This document shows, one piece after another, positions 56,940 through 64,000 of a stretch of 64,000 nt of DNA. The notes under the pieces are model-generated. The model saw only the letters and a program-made list of their open reading frames with translations. It ran no database searches and was not told the DNA's origin. The stretch lies in assembly GCA_035697245.1 (NCBI GenBank), contig DASSDH010000248.1, positions 1-64,000 of the forward strand, in the 5' to 3' direction. This stretch comes from JACVRX01 sp035697245 (GTDB lineage Bacteria; Actinomycetota; Actinomycetes; Jiangellales; Jiangellaceae). The position numbers were made by a program, and so were the translations under genes. How positions within the stretch are numbered: the stretch's first letter is position 1; every line of letters begins with the position of its first letter.

Positions 56940-58185
56940 CCAGCCAGCGTACTGACCGGCCGACTCCGGGCCATGCGAGGTCGAGGCTCTGATCAGAGTT
57001 GAACGTGGTCCCAGGGACCGGCCCGTAACGCAGCAGCTCGGCAATCAGGTTGGCGGCTTCACCGGTACGGATCGGCGGCACAGTCGCCGAGTACGGAGGC
57101 TGATCCGTTCCTGGATTCGCCCGGTCCGGGTTGAGCGCGTACAGGTCTGCCCCTGCCGCGACGTCTTCGCCCCAGGCGAGGAACGGAACCGTGTAGTTGG
57201 CCGCGACGCTTGGGTCGGCGTGATCGAAGACTCCGCTGGCGCCGCCGTGATCGGTCGTGACGATGACCGCAGTGCTTCTTGCGAGGTCCGGGTCGGCTGC
57301 GATCGCGTCGAGGATCTGGTCCAGGTACCCATCGACGACGGTCACCGCGTCCAGGTATGCGGCGGACATGAAGCCAAAAGCGTGACCAGCGTTGTCGGTG
57401 TCGGCGAGGTGAACAAAGCTCAACGTCATCGGGGTCGACGAGGCCAGCTGATAGAGCAGCGCGGTTACGGTAGTCGAGCTGTTTGCCACCTGGTATACGT
57501 CGATCTTGTCTCGGCCGTTGTCGACGCCAGTGAGATCCGGCGCGCCGTTGGTCGCATTCCAGCTGCGGTCGAGGAAATCGAACTTCGCCTTTCCGACGTA
57601 CATGCCAGTGGTACCGCCGTTGTCGTGGACGACGTCGAAGATGCTCGCCACATAGCGGCCAGCGCTGGCGTGGATGATCGAGCCGTTGTCCTGGTTGAAG
57701 GGCACCCCATGTCCACCGGGCGTGGCGAGCTTGCGGCCGGAGACCATCGACGAGTGGTTGGGCAACGTGCGAGTCTGCTCGACGATCGTCCGCGCATTCA
57801 GGGTGGATGCACCCTGGCTGATCATCCGGTGAAACGCTGGCGCCCTGGCCGGACCCAGCGTCGTGATCGCTTGCGGGTTGAACCCATCCAGCGAGATGTA
57901 GACGACGTGCTCGACGACTGGGAGCACGGAGGGGTTCCGTTCATTTCGCCTAGTCGCTCTTGCCACATCTGATCTCGCCGCGACGTCGAACAGCTCCCAG
58001 CGCCGTGATTCGTTCGCCTCGGTACCGGACCCGAGGTCATCGGCTTCGGGGCCGGCGGATATTCGGGCATCGGCGGCCGCGGCTGCACGCGGGATCGACG
58101 AGCCCGCACTTGCCGTCGAGCTGATCGTCAGGAGCCCCCAGATCATGGCACAGCCGCCCACCACGGCAATGGCGACCTTGGACAT
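56929..58185 (-). CDS. secreted alkaline-phosphatase-superfamily protein (nucleotide pyrophosphatase/phosphodiesterase type)
   Basis: A 418-residue exported enzyme: signal peptide MSKVAIAVVGGCAMIWGLLTI...ASA, a disordered spacer, then the alkaline phosphatase fold. The first metal Asp lies in VYISLDGFNPQAI, the nucleophile Thr in TRTLPNHSSMVSG, and further metal ligands in HLADTDNAGHAFG and IVTTDHGGASG. It would cleave phosphodiesters or phosphomonoesters outside the cell. Confidence 0.88.
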   Translation of the reverse strand: MSKVAIAVVGGCAMIWGLLTISSTASAGSSIPRAAAAADARISAGPEADDLGSGTEANESRRWELFDVAARSDVARATRRNERNPSVLPVVEHVVYISLDGFNPQAITTLGPARAPAFHRMISQGASTLNARTIVEQTRTLPNHSSMVSGRKLATPGGHGVPFNQDNGSIIHASAGRYVASIFDVVHDNGGTTGMYVGKAKFDFLDRSWNATNGAPDLTGVDNGRDKIDVYQVANSSTTVTALLYQLASSTPMTLSFVHLADTDNAGHAFGFMSAAYLDAVTVVDGYLDQILDAIAADPDLARSTAVIVTTDHGGASGVFDHADPSVAANYTVPFLAWGEDVAAGADLYALNPDRANPGTDQPPYSATVPPIRTGEAANLIAELLRYGPVPGTTFNSDQSLDLAWPGVGRSVRWLGVR

Positions 58186-58305
58186 CGGCTCCTCGTCGAT
58201 TCACTTGCCCGCAATTACGGCCGTCGTAATCGGATGGTAAGCGACACGTTTCACTCCGTGGACCGGTTCGGTCCCGAAATGTGCCGTAGTGAGACGCTGG
58301 AACAC

Positions 58306-59517
58306 ATGCCGGTCAAACAGTCGCGCAAGCTCGCGAACGTCTGCTACGACATCCGCGGCCCCGTGCTGGAGCACGCGACCCGGCTGGAGGAAGAGGGGCA
58401 CCGCATCCTGAAGCTGAACATCGGCAATCCCGCGCCGTTCGGCTTCGACGCTCCGGAGGAGATCCTCCAGGACGTCATCCGTGGGCTACCCAATGCGCAG
58501 GGTTATTGCGATTCCAAGGGACTCCTGCCGGCCCGTCGCGCGGTGGTGCAGTACCACCAGAGCAAGGGCGTCTCGAACATCGACGTGGCCGACGTCTATC
58601 TCGGCAACGGGGTGTCCGAGCTCATCGTCATGGCCATGCAGGCGATGCTCGACGACGGAGACGAGGTGCTGATCCCGGCGCCGGACTATCCACTGTGGAC
58701 GGCAGCGGTCAGTCTGGCCGGCGGAGCGCCGGTTCACTACCTGTGCGACGAGGGTGCGGACTGGCATCCAGACCTATCGGACCTCGCGGGCAAGATCACC
58801 CCCCGAACCAAAGCGCTGGTCGTCATCAATCCGAACAACCCGACTGGCGCCGTGTATTCGCGCCAGGTGCTCGACGGAATCGTCGAGCTGGCTCGGAAAA
58901 ACCGGTTGATCCTGCTCGCCGACGAGATCTACGACAAGATCCTTTACGACGATGCCGAGCACGTCGCCGTCGCAGCGGTCGCGCCCGACCTGCTCTGCCT
59001 GACGTTCAACGGATTGTCGAAGGCGTACCGAGTCGCGGGATTTCGGTCCGGCTGGATGGTGGTGTCAGGTCCGCGCCAGCACGCTCGCGACTACATCGAG
59101 GGGCTCGACATCCTGGCCAACATGCGGCTGTGCGCCAACGTGCCGGCCCAACACGCCATCCAGGCAGCGCTTGGCGGCCGACAAGACGTCAACGACCTGG
59201 TGTTGCCGGGCGGGCGGCTGCACGATCAGCGCGAACGAGCGTGGAAGCTGCTCTCCGACCTGCCCGGTGTCAGCTGTGTCAAGCCGAAGGGCGCCCTGTA
59301 CGTCTTCCCTCGGCTGGACCCGACGGTCTACCCCATTCACGACGACGAGAAGTTCGTGCTCGACCTGCTGCTGCAGGAGCACCTGCTTGTCGTACAGGGC
59401 ACCGGATTCAACTGGCCCTGGCCGGATCACGTCCGCATCGTCACGCTGCCCCACGTCGACGATTTGGAAGCGGCGATCGGGCGATTCGGCCGGTTTCTGG
59501 ACAGATACCGCCCGTGA
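58306..59517 (+). CDS. alaA: alanine/aspartate-type aminotransferase (AlaA-like)
   Basis: A 403-residue PLP aminotransferase that closely follows E. coli AlaA and mycobacterial AspC along its length: SRKLANVCYDIRGPVLEHA, LNIGNPAPFGFDAPEEIL, GNGVSELIVMAMQAML, PAPDYPLWTAAVSLAGG, INPNNPTGAVYS, the PLP Lys in FNGLSKAYRVAGFR, and GTGFNWPWPDHVRIVTLP. It makes alanine from pyruvate and glutamate in E. coli. ATG 58306 is chosen over 58234 because the family starts just before SRKLANV. Confidence 0.92.
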   Translation: MPVKQSRKLANVCYDIRGPVLEHATRLEEEGHRILKLNIGNPAPFGFDAPEEILQDVIRGLPNAQGYCDSKGLLPARRAVVQYHQSKGVSNIDVADVYLGNGVSELIVMAMQAMLDDGDEVLIPAPDYPLWTAAVSLAGGAPVHYLCDEGADWHPDLSDLAGKITPRTKALVVINPNNPTGAVYSRQVLDGIVELARKNRLILLADEIYDKILYDDAEHVAVAAVAPDLLCLTFNGLSKAYRVAGFRSGWMVVSGPRQHARDYIEGLDILANMRLCANVPAQHAIQAALGGRQDVNDLVLPGGRLHDQRERAWKLLSDLPGVSCVKPKGALYVFPRLDPTVYPIHDDEKFVLDLLLQEHLLVVQGTGFNWPWPDHVRIVTLPHVDDLEAAIGRFGRFLDRYRP

Positions 59518-59521
59518 GCAA

Positions 59522-60745
59522 TCAGAACGTCTCCCACGAGGCAGGGGCGACGGACCAGCCGAACGCGGGTGACGCCGCTGCGAGACTGCCCGGTGAGTTT
59601 TCGGTGATCAAGCCCGCCGCCGCGAGCGAATACATGCTCATGCCGCCGAGGTAGACGGCACCCAGAGCGCGCACATCGAGGGTGAGGTCTGGCGCAGCAT
59701 CCGTCGGGTCGCATTGCGCCGCCGAGCTGTCGCCCACCAGCCGCCAGCGGCCGGCATTGCCCGGCAACAGCCCATCGGACACGTCTAATACGACGTCGAC
59801 AGGTGCGGAGTACCGTCGGGCGGACATGGCGCCGGGCAGGTCGACCAGCCGGAGCCACAGGCCGGGAGATAGGTGTGTCTCCAGCGCGTTGGGGTTGCTG
59901 ATCAGATGCGGTAGTGGATCGTCGACAGCGGCGAAGGAGAACTTCACCGTCCGTGTCAGATCGATTGACAGCAGGAACCGCCAGAGCGCTGCGTAGGCTT
60001 CGCCGGTGGCGGCCACGACCTCGTTGACCGCGACCTCGCCGGATGGGCCGGTCGCCGACCAACCGTCCTTGACCCGCCAGATCGCATACCCGTCCACGGA
60101 ACCGGCGTCCTCGTAAAGCACTGCTCGCTGGGCGGATCGGCCGCGGCGCCACGGTTTGGGGTCGGCGGTCAGGAACATCCACCACCGCTGGTCGCGACTC
60201 GACCGGCCTGGCCGTTGGACCTGCGCCCGGTCGTACACTTGCGCGAGCTCGTCGATCACGTCTCGGGGGACCGCCTGGCGCAGGCGCCCGGTCGGCGGCT
60301 TGACCGGAGGCATCGTCTCCCGGATCGGGATCTCGTACTCCACCTGCCAGCACGCCAGTCCGTACCCGAATCGGCCGTAAATCGCGCCCTCACTGGCCCA
60401 CAGCACGGCGATCGGCTCGTCGCCACGCTTCCGGACGGCCTCGAGTTGCGTGGTCATGATCCTGGTGAGTAGACCGCGCCGACGATGCGTCGCTGCGACG
60501 GCGACGGCTGTTACGTGCGCAGCCGGGACGACGGCACCTGGCACGGTCAGGTCTCTGGTGAGTACTCCGCCGGTCCCGACGATCTGGCCGTCGGTGACGA
60601 CATGACTGCGCTCCGGCTCGTAGACCAGGCGACGCAGGTCGAGGGTTTCGTCCTCGGGGTCATGCAGAAAGGCCCCGGAGATGACCGTGCTGAGCTCTGC
60701 CAGGTCGTCGGCCGTCGCGAGTCTGATAGGCAGTTCGTCGGTCAC
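59522..60745 (-). CDS. eis: Eis-like GNAT N-acetyltransferase
   Basis: A 407-residue protein with the tripartite Eis layout. The N-terminal GNAT has AAHVTAVAVAATHRRRGLLTRIM (acetyl-CoA loop) and GAIYGRFGYGLACWQVEYEI. A second diverged GNAT follows (about 155-290), then a C-terminal SCP2-like domain (DLTLDVRALGAVYLGGMS). The chain ends in Phe, as in Mycobacterium tuberculosis Eis, whose C-terminal carboxylate helps catalysis. Eis enzymes acetylate aminoglycosides at several amines and also proteins. GTG 60745 is used; the upstream frame is shadow. Its stop is 4 bp past the alaA stop, convergent. Confidence 0.88.
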   Translation of the reverse strand: MTDELPIRLATADDLAELSTVISGAFLHDPEDETLDLRRLVYEPERSHVVTDGQIVGTGGVLTRDLTVPGAVVPAAHVTAVAVAATHRRRGLLTRIMTTQLEAVRKRGDEPIAVLWASEGAIYGRFGYGLACWQVEYEIPIRETMPPVKPPTGRLRQAVPRDVIDELAQVYDRAQVQRPGRSSRDQRWWMFLTADPKPWRRGRSAQRAVLYEDAGSVDGYAIWRVKDGWSATGPSGEVAVNEVVAATGEAYAALWRFLLSIDLTRTVKFSFAAVDDPLPHLISNPNALETHLSPGLWLRLVDLPGAMSARRYSAPVDVVLDVSDGLLPGNAGRWRLVGDSSAAQCDPTDAAPDLTLDVRALGAVYLGGMSMYSLAAAGLITENSPGSLAAASPAFGWSVAPASWETF

Positions 60746-60794
60746 CTGGGCATGTCTAGTCGACCAGGCACGGTGTGGCGAGTCGATGTTCGCG

Positions 60795-60819
60795 GGTTGA
60801 ACTAGCGCCAATCGGGTAA
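60795..60819 (+). promoter_or_regulatory. candidate stress-sigma (sigma-B/F type) promoter
   Basis: GGTT (60795-60798) and GGGTAA (60814-60819) with 15-bp spacing resemble the GnnT-N14-16-GGGTAt pattern of actinobacterial sigma-B/F; 49 bp before the small membrane gene. Confidence 0.4.
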
Positions 60820-60868
60820 GCGTGGGCTGAGCCTGTCCGTCCGGACAGGAACCATGGAGGTTCGCACG

Positions 60869-61102
60869 ATGCGCATCGGAACCGGGGTCGTCCTGCTGGC
60901 AATCGGGGCCATCCTCGCTTTCGCGGTCGACTACGACATCTCGGGCATCGACCTCTCGACCGTTGGGTGGATCTTGATGGTGGCCGGCGCGCTGGCCATC
61001 ATTCTGTTCCTGACCGTTTGGGGCCCGCGGGATCGTGCTGTCGATCGCGGCGGGATTGTCGAGGAACGACGCGTGTACGACGACCGGCCGCCGGCTCCCT
61101 GA
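60869..61102 (+). CDS. DUF6458-like small membrane protein
   Basis: A 77-residue protein with two hydrophobic helices (MRIGTGVVLLAIGAILAFAV and VGWILMVAGALAIILFLTVW) joined by DYDISGIDLST. This pattern is the actinobacterial DUF6458 family, which is often stress-linked. GGAGG lies 8 bp before ATG 60869; the ATG at 60854 overlaps that ribosome site. The C-terminal tail is charged. Confidence 0.8.
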   Translation: MRIGTGVVLLAIGAILAFAVDYDISGIDLSTVGWILMVAGALAIILFLTVWGPRDRAVDRGGIVEERRVYDDRPPAP

Positions 61103-61305
61103 CGGCGGAGGCGGGCGATGTGCCGGTGAGGTTCCCCCGTCTCGCCGGCACACCGCTCCATTCACCGCGGATCCGCTGACGGCTGGTGCGACGTTCTCAC
61201 CCGCGGTCGGCAAGAATGGTTGCCGAGTAGGTGGCATCTGGTCACCGAAGGGGAATGCAGAGTATGAACCCCCTAAGGAAGTCGTCGCACGAAAGGATCG
61301 AGACC

Positions 61306-61596
61306 GTGAAGAAGTTGCTCGGACTGGCTTTGATCGCTGGCATCGTGGTCGGGGTGAAGAAGTACCTTGACACCAACCCGGAGACCAAGCAACAGGTCAA
61401 GGAGCAGGCGAACAAGGCCATGGACCAGGCCAAGCATCTGGCCGAGGAGGCCGGTGAGAAGGTCAAGGCCCGGACCTCGCAGGCTCAGGACAACGTGGAC
61501 TCGCTGACGGGCTCCGACAGTTCTGTCTCGACGAGTTCGACTTCGCCGGTGACCACGCCAAACGGCCCCACCACCGGAGCCCCGACAACGCTGTGA
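61306..61596 (+). CDS. small exported or membrane-anchored helical protein
   Basis: A 96-residue protein. A short hydrophobic N-terminus (KKLLGLALIAGIVVGV) is followed by an amphipathic, Lys/Glu/Gln-rich helix (ETKQQVKEQANKAMDQAKHLAEEAGEKVKART) and a Ser/Thr/Pro tail. It resembles YtxH-like and LEA-like stress proteins in composition only. AAAGGA lies 8 bp before GTG 61306; further upstream starts are less likely. Confidence 0.6.
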   Translation: MKKLLGLALIAGIVVGVKKYLDTNPETKQQVKEQANKAMDQAKHLAEEAGEKVKARTSQAQDNVDSLTGSDSSVSTSSTSPVTTPNGPTTGAPTTL

Positions 61597-61622
61597 CGGC
61601 TCGGACGGTCACGGAGTTGAAC

Positions 61623-62522
61623 TCAGATCGTGCTGTGTTCCAGGACCGCCTCGGCGACGACGAGGTCCTGCCAGGACATCCCGACGCTCTTGAACACCAT
61701 TGGACGGTCGGTCGGGACGGCCACCGCGCCTGTCACGACGTCGCACATTGGTACCAGCTCCACTGGGGTCAGTGAGCCGTCGGCGATGGCCAGCACCACG
61801 TCGCCGGCTTCGCGCAGGGCCGTCGCGACGCTCTCCACCACGACTGTCGCGCGACCGAGCAGGGGTGCGTCCAGTTCGCGTGCATCAGGCTCATGCGATC
61901 CCACGGCGACGACCACGGCGTCGTCGCGCAGCAGCGCGGAGTCGAACACCGGCGACCGTGCCGATGTCGCACAGACCACGACGTCGGCGGCCCGCAACGC
62001 CTCGTCGGCCTGTGACGATCCAAGCGCCACGGCGTCGAGTGGAGTGCTGGAGGGGTCGCGGACCAGGTAGGTGGCCTCGTCGAGTGGGCGGAAGGCGGCC
62101 AGCGTGGCGACGTGGCCGGTGGCCTGGGGTCCGGCACCGATCACCGCGACCCGCAGCGGATGGCCCGCCGGTAGGCGCTTGTGCACTGCAGCGACCGAGA
62201 CCGCCGGGGTGCGCAGGGTGGTCAGGGCGGCTCCGTCGAGGACTGCGCGGAGCGCAAGGGTGTCCTGGTCGAAGAGCAGGTAGGCGGCCTGGATCCGTGG
62301 CAGCCCACGTGACGGGTTGTCCGGGGCGACGGTCACGACCTTCACCCCAGCCGCGGCTGACGTCTCCGACGGCATGAGCAGGAACTGGCCGTTGGTCAGG
62401 TCGACCGACATCCGGGCCGGGTCCGCTGAGGGGTCGAGCCCGCCGCGAAGAGCCTGGGTGATCGCCTCGACCGCCGCGGCAGGTCCGAGCGCGGCGACGG
62501 CGTCCGCGTCGAGGAACCTCAC
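61623..62522 (-). CDS. ornithine cyclodeaminase / mu-crystallin family protein
   Basis: A 299-residue NAD(P)-dependent enzyme. The substrate-side start is MRFLDADAVAAL, then GVKVVTVAPDNPSRGLP; the dinucleotide motif is VAVIGAGPQATGHVATLA; VVVAVGSHEPDARELD and the C-terminal VFKSVGMSWQDLVVA are conserved. In hydroxyproline pathways members act as 1-pyrroline-2-carboxylate reductases, a role supported by the adjoining proline racemase-family gene. GTG 62522 overlaps the upstream stop as GTGA. Confidence 0.88.
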   Translation of the reverse strand: MRFLDADAVAALGPAAAVEAITQALRGGLDPSADPARMSVDLTNGQFLLMPSETSAAAGVKVVTVAPDNPSRGLPRIQAAYLLFDQDTLALRAVLDGAALTTLRTPAVSVAAVHKRLPAGHPLRVAVIGAGPQATGHVATLAAFRPLDEATYLVRDPSSTPLDAVALGSSQADEALRAADVVVCATSARSPVFDSALLRDDAVVVAVGSHEPDARELDAPLLGRATVVVESVATALREAGDVVLAIADGSLTPVELVPMCDVVTGAVAVPTDRPMVFKSVGMSWQDLVVAEAVLEHSTI

Positions 62523-63142
62523 CGCAGCACGAACCCCGGGACCAGCGGGTCGTGCGGGTCGATCGAGAACACGTGCTCGCCGGTGCGGTAGGCCATCTCG
62601 GTGACCTGGGGGATGACGGCGGCACGTCCGTCGACCTCGACCGTGTCCAGCACCGTCCCGGTGAACGTGCTGCCGACGATCGAGTCATGGCGCAGCACCG
62701 CACCCGCGGGTAGCCGGCCTTCGGCGGCGAGAACCGCGAGCCGGGCGCTGGTGCCCGAGCCGCACGGGGAGCGGTCGACCTCGCCGTCGGCGAAGACGGT
62801 CACGTTGCGCTGGCGCAGTCGCCCGGGCACGTCGCCGAGGTCGTCGAACCAGATGGTGCCGTAAACGCCGTTGAGCCGCGGGTCGGTCGGGTGTACGGCG
62901 TGTGCGCTGTCGTTGAGCGCCCACTTGATCTCGCGGCCGAGCGCGATGAGCTCACCGAGGCGCTCCGGCGCCACTGATAAGCCGAGCTGAGCGGCGGGCA
63001 AGGTCGCGTAGATCGCCCCGCCATAAGCCACGGTGACCGACACCTCGCCGCGGGAGGTGGTCACCTGCACTTCGGTGGCGACCACCCAGCTGGGCACGTT
63101 GACGAAGTCGACGGCGACCACCCGCGAGTCTTCACGGCGCAC
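62519..63142 (-). pseudogene. proline racemase family, C-terminal half, split by frameshift
   Basis: 207 residues from GTG 63142 (the open frame itself is intact). It carries the second catalytic Cys in DRSPCGSGTSARLAVL (about residue 127), plus GREIKWALNDSAHAVHPTDPRLNGVYG and GSTFTGTVL. The family's normal ~340-residue chain is formed only if joined to the part at 63132-63533. Cys, not Thr, at this position is the racemase/epimerase form rather than the trans-3-hydroxyproline dehydratase form. Confidence 0.8.
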
Positions 63143-63533
63143 TCGCGGTCACCCGTCCAGACGGCACGTCGATCACCACGTCCACGCTGCCGGTCGCCGG
63201 CGCCGCGACCCGTCCGGTCTCGACCGCCCAGACTCCTAGTGCGATCGTGCCGTGCCCACAGGCGGTTGAGAAACCATCCTTGTGCCAGAACAACACCCCA
63301 AGGTCGCCGCCCGCGTCGTCCGGCGGCACGACGAACCCGCCGTACATGTCCGCATGGCCACGCGGCTCCGAGCACAGCACCGCACGCATGCCCTGGACTT
63401 CGGCGTCCTCAATTGCCCGCGCGCGACGCTCAGCCACGGTCTCACCCGGGATCGGCACAGGAGGGTCGCTGACGATCCGGAACGGCTCCCCGCCCGTGTG
63501 GTAGTCCGTGGTCGCGATCGTCGAGGGCAGCAC
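63132..63533 (-). pseudogene. proline racemase family, N-terminal half, split by frameshift
   Basis: 133 residues from GTG 63533 with TTDYHTGGEPFRIV at the start and the first catalytic Cys92 in FSTACGHGTIALG, ending at VTASAP. The frame stops 11 bp into the second half. Removing one base at 63143 fuses the two frames as ...RVTA-VRREDSRVV, the sequence expected in the family. A sequencing error, a real lesion or programmed frameshifting are all possible. Confidence 0.8.
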
Positions 63534-63679
63534 GATGGCAGCCTGTCACGCCAGCTCATCTCGGCAGAGAAGGCGTGCGCCGGGGTGGCGCTCGATCAGA
63601 GAGATGAACAAGACTCCGGAACGGCCGGGGCCAAGCGGCAACAAAGCCACACCCCGATTCGGTGCCGCGGGTCGCTATC

Positions 63680-64000
63680 TCAGGGTGCGATGGGGGCACT
63701 GGCCCGGCCGGTCGCCCGCCCGCTGAGCTCGGCGTCCAGCGTCTCCTGGGCGTCACGCATGGCGTCGGCGTAAACCGGCTGGCCGAGCCGCTGCCATGCC
63801 TCCTCGGGCGCGACCTGCTCGCGCCGGCTGACGACCCACCAGATGTTGCCGAACGGGTCGCGCACCCGCCCGCCTCGATCGCCCCACGCGCTGTCCGCGG
63901 CCGGGGTAATGACACGGGCGCCGGCGGCCACGGCAGCTGCAATGGCCGCGTCGGCGTCGGCCACGAACACCCGCAGCAGGGATGGCATCACCGGCCACTC
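63680..64000 (-). CDS. VOC-family (PhnB-like) protein, 5' part beyond the window
   Basis: Open to the window edge. Visible residues show VFVADADAAIAAAVAAGARVITP, SAWGDRGGRVRDPFGNIWWVVSRREQVAPEEAWQRL, the C-terminal half of a PhnB/VOC domain with the usual GDR...DPFGN motif. The first half lies outside. Substrate unknown. Confidence 0.82.
   Translation of the reverse strand, partial: EWPVMPSLLRVFVADADAAIAAAVAAGARVITPAADSAWGDRGGRVRDPFGNIWWVVSRREQVAPEEAWQRLGQPVYADAMRDAQETLDAELSGRATGRASAPIAP

Overview
The window is chromosomal DNA of a GC-rich actinobacterium. The evidence is the dense packing, the many GTG and a few TTG starts, start/stop overlaps (ATGA, GTGA), and a gene set typical of Actinomycetia: a cholesterol-oxidase-like GMC enzyme, Bkd complex, Pat aminotransferase, AlkA-Ogt pair, AAC(2') and Eis acetyltransferases, DUF1707, RNHCP and DUF574 methyltransferases. 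No rRNA, tRNA, CRISPR array, phage or transposase was seen. The genus cannot be fixed. The block rpsF-ssb-rpsR-rplI-(MATE)-dnaB suggests the origin-proximal part of the chromosome.

Layout. 1-7.4 kb holds acyl-CoA and branched-chain acid catabolism (paaH-paaI-paaJ on +; bkdA-bkdB-bkdC on -). 7.6-12.3 kb has a YedA-like exporter, an XRE/TPR regulator divergent from an unlisted 44-codon secreted-peptide gene, pat, and a deleted EamA pseudogene. 12.3-20.8 kb has small membrane and enzyme genes (LMW phosphatase, fructosamine-kinase-like protein, VOC protein, GMC oxidoreductase, AMIN-like lipoprotein, pirin, GlsB-like protein, winged-helix protein). 20.9-25.1 kb is a PTS-type dihydroxyacetone kinase operon in which dhaM carries HPr and a complete Enzyme I. 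25.1-34.2 kb is envelope and secreted functions: DUF4397 protein with class F sortase, LysM protein, lipoprotein hydrolase with GH1 beta-glucosidase, gamma-glutamyltransferase. 34.2-37.2 kb is a disturbed zone: AAC(2'), a truncated inverted copy of a DUF574 methyltransferase, the intact copy, and a decayed beta-propeller gene. 37.2-39.0 kb has a VOC protein, a STAS protein and an ECF sigma factor. 39.2-44.4 kb is dnaB with an intein, MATE, rplI, rpsR, ssb and rpsF. 45-50 kb has an AAA ATPase, SSI-like lipoprotein, aldo/keto reductase, Fpg/Nei glycosylase, aat and an EcsC-like gene. 50.2-56.2 kb has a fused hydantoinase/oxoprolinase and alkylation repair (alkA-ogt). 56.3-64 kb has a DUF1707 protein, a secreted phosphatase-like protein, alaA, eis, small stress-type proteins, an ornithine-cyclodeaminase-like gene beside a frameshifted proline racemase, and a VOC gene cut by the window end.

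Points of most interest: (1) a TPR regulator of RRNPP-like build facing a tiny secreted peptide gene that ends in Ser-Cys-Pro-Cys-Cys and has its own hairpin terminator; (2) a 149-residue DnaB mini-intein with Ala1 and the Trp/Cys/Thr triad of class 3 inteins, interrupting the Walker A loop; (3) a palindromic repeat family that has entered two genes in frame (the E2 linker and the Aat C-terminus); and (4) four broken genes (EamA, DUF574, propeller, proline racemase).
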